From positions 1,674,001 through 1,738,000 of the forward strand of contig NZ_OBEL01000001.1 of assembly GCF_900215605.1 (NCBI RefSeq): a DNA stretch of 64,000 nucleotides, given 5' to 3'. The translations under genes were made by a program, and so were the position numbers. This document shows, piece by piece, positions 63,180 to 64,000 of the stretch. A model generated the notes under the pieces. That model ran no database searches, had not been told where the DNA came from, and saw nothing but the letters and a program-made list of their open reading frames with translations. Numbering within the stretch: the stretch's first letter is position 1; each line of letters starts with the position of its first letter. The DNA comes from Cohaesibacter gelatinilyticus. Its GTDB lineage: Bacteria > Pseudomonadota > Alphaproteobacteria > Rhizobiales > Cohaesibacteraceae.

Positions 63180-63872
63180 ATGAATCAGCTCTCAACACTG
63201 GATCTGGCTGCCCTGAGCTGGTTCATTTTAATGTGGGGCGGCTTTTCGTTGATTGTTGATACAAGTCCCTTGCGCAAGAAATCCCTCTCATATCATATGA
63301 ACCAGCACAGACTGCGCTGGATGCAAGCATTGGCCGAGCGGGAAATGCGAATGGTGGATACAGCCATTATTACAGGGCTGCAAAATGGCACCGCTTTTTT
63401 TGCTTCGACATCACTCCTGGCCATAGGTGCGGGCTTTGCCCTACTGAACTCTACGGATCTCGCCCTTCAGATCTCCTACGACCTCAACCTGCCAGTAGAA
63501 GTCAGTCGTGGCCTCTGGGAAGTTAAGGTTCTCGCCCTCATCACGCTCTACATTTATGCCTTTTTCAAATTCGGTTGGGCCTACCGATTATTCAATTATA
63601 CGTCCATCTTGATTGGTGCATTTCCTCCACCCGACAAAATAGAGTCAATCGAGATGAGTGAAGCGATTCATCAGGCTTCGGAAGCCAACTCTCTTGCCGG
63701 ACGTCATTTCAACCGGGGTCTTCGTGCCTTCTTCTTCTCACTTGGTCTTTTTGCCTGGTTTATACATCCCTTGTTATTCATCGGAACAACAACCTATATT
63801 GCGCTGGTACTCACCAGACGCCAATTCCTCTCCCGTTCCAGCAAACTTGCTTCCAGACTGGTAGAAGAATAA
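63180..63872 (+). CDS. DUF599 membrane protein
   Basis: A 230-residue inner-membrane protein of the DUF599 family with about five hydrophobic segments. Recognisable stretches are SYHMNQHRLRWMQALAEREMRMVDTAIITGLQNGTAFFASTSLLAIGAGFALL and VKVLALITLYIYAFFKFGWAYRLFNYTSILIGAFP. Function unknown. The ATG at 63180 has GGAG seven bases upstream; an upstream in-frame ATG at 63123 has none. Confidence 0.9.
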   Translation: MNQLSTLDLAALSWFILMWGGFSLIVDTSPLRKKSLSYHMNQHRLRWMQALAEREMRMVDTAIITGLQNGTAFFASTSLLAIGAGFALLNSTDLALQISYDLNLPVEVSRGLWEVKVLALITLYIYAFFKFGWAYRLFNYTSILIGAFPPPDKIESIEMSEAIHQASEANSLAGRHFNRGLRAFFFSLGLFAWFIHPLLFIGTTTYIALVLTRRQFLSRSSKLASRLVEE

Positions 63873-63896
63873 CCTTTGCGACAATTCCTTCCCCAT

Positions 63897-63919
63897 CCGG
63901 TTGCCCACCGGCCCTTTTT
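63897..63919 (+). terminator. Probable terminator of the DUF599 gene
   Basis: CCGGT (63897-63901) pairs with ACCGG (63907-63911), followed three bases later by TTTTT (63915-63919). Confidence 0.5.
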
Positions 63920-63948
63920 CACGACCCAACCAATAGTCCCATACCCAT

Positions 63949-64000
63949 ATGTCTCACGCCATCCGCAAGCCAACAGCTCTGGATCTAGCCAGTCTGCTTT
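63949..64000 (+). CDS. chpT: Start of a histidine phosphotransferase gene, probably chpT (cut by window end)
   Basis: The last 52 bases open a frame reading MSHAIRKPTALDLASLL. The LDLASLL ending resembles the ChpT start, in which DLAALLCSR is followed by the conserved CHDLISPVGAI histidine helix that would lie outside the window. ChpT passes phosphate from CckA to CtrA, agreeing with pleD and divK here. There is no clear ribosome-binding site before this ATG. The identification rests on very few residues. Confidence 0.4.
   Translation, partial: MSHAIRKPTALDLASLL

Overview
The window is a gene-dense stretch of about half G+C from an alphaproteobacterial chromosome, most probably a marine Hyphomicrobiales (Rhizobiales) species of the Cohaesibacter/Pseudovibrio kind. 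The assignment is an inference from gene content and order: PleD-DivK and the apparent first codons of ChpT (CtrA cell-cycle network), EipB, DUF1489, ClpS-ClpA next to a SPOR-domain carboxypeptidase, and the order pyrB-pyrC'-plsY-dprA-topA-rnr-DUF983-NUDIX-rpmG-pleD/divK-DUF3572-dinB, which I recall as conserved in rhizobia. I see no rRNA, tRNA, insertion sequence, prophage or CRISPR array. It looks like core chromosome with a few accessory patches.

Layout. 0-7.5 kb: a candidate small RNA, two small conserved genes, and the GMP branch of purine synthesis (guaA, guaB) around a MarR regulator and an RsmB-type rRNA methyltransferase. 7.8-12.7 kb: moeA, a stand-alone Aer-type PAS protein, and the ubiT-ubiU-ubiV cluster for O2-independent ubiquinone synthesis, whose iron-sulfur cysteines have the spacing I recall for the E. 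coli proteins. 12.8-16.1 kb: small accessory enzymes (Sel1-like, GST, cupin, GNAT, an M74-like endopeptidase). 16.2-20 kb: gatC-gatA-aroQ-gatB, the amidotransferase genes with a chorismate mutase inserted. 20.3-34 kb: the rhizobial core block from ruvX to rpmG, with a catalytically degenerate dihydroorotase after pyrB. 34-39 kb: an intergenic region with a candidate structured RNA and a CtrA-type box, then pleD, divK, DUF3572, a HAD protein and dinB. 39-46.5 kb: eipB, ridA, GDPD, acetyltransferase, HIT, AzlCD exporter and TrkH. 46.6-52.9 kb: clpA/clpS, D,D-carboxypeptidase, DnaJ and VWA proteins. 53-56 kb: panC, VOC, DUF1489 and an epimerase. 56-62 kb: both subunits of methylcrotonyl-CoA carboxylase (leucine breakdown) bracketing a persulfide-sensor-like ArsR regulator, a rhodanese and a LysE exporter. 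The window ends with a second rhodanese, a 28-residue membrane peptide, DUF599 and the probable start of chpT.

The most interesting signals are small and non-coding: a 10-bp perfect hairpin burying the ribosome-binding region of rpmG (L33); a small RNA with anti-Shine-Dalgarno CCUCCC in the loops of both its hairpins; a G+C-rich nested stem-loop region beside a perfect TTAA-N7-TTAA box; and several very short hydrophobic peptide genes with good ribosome-binding sites or their own terminator.
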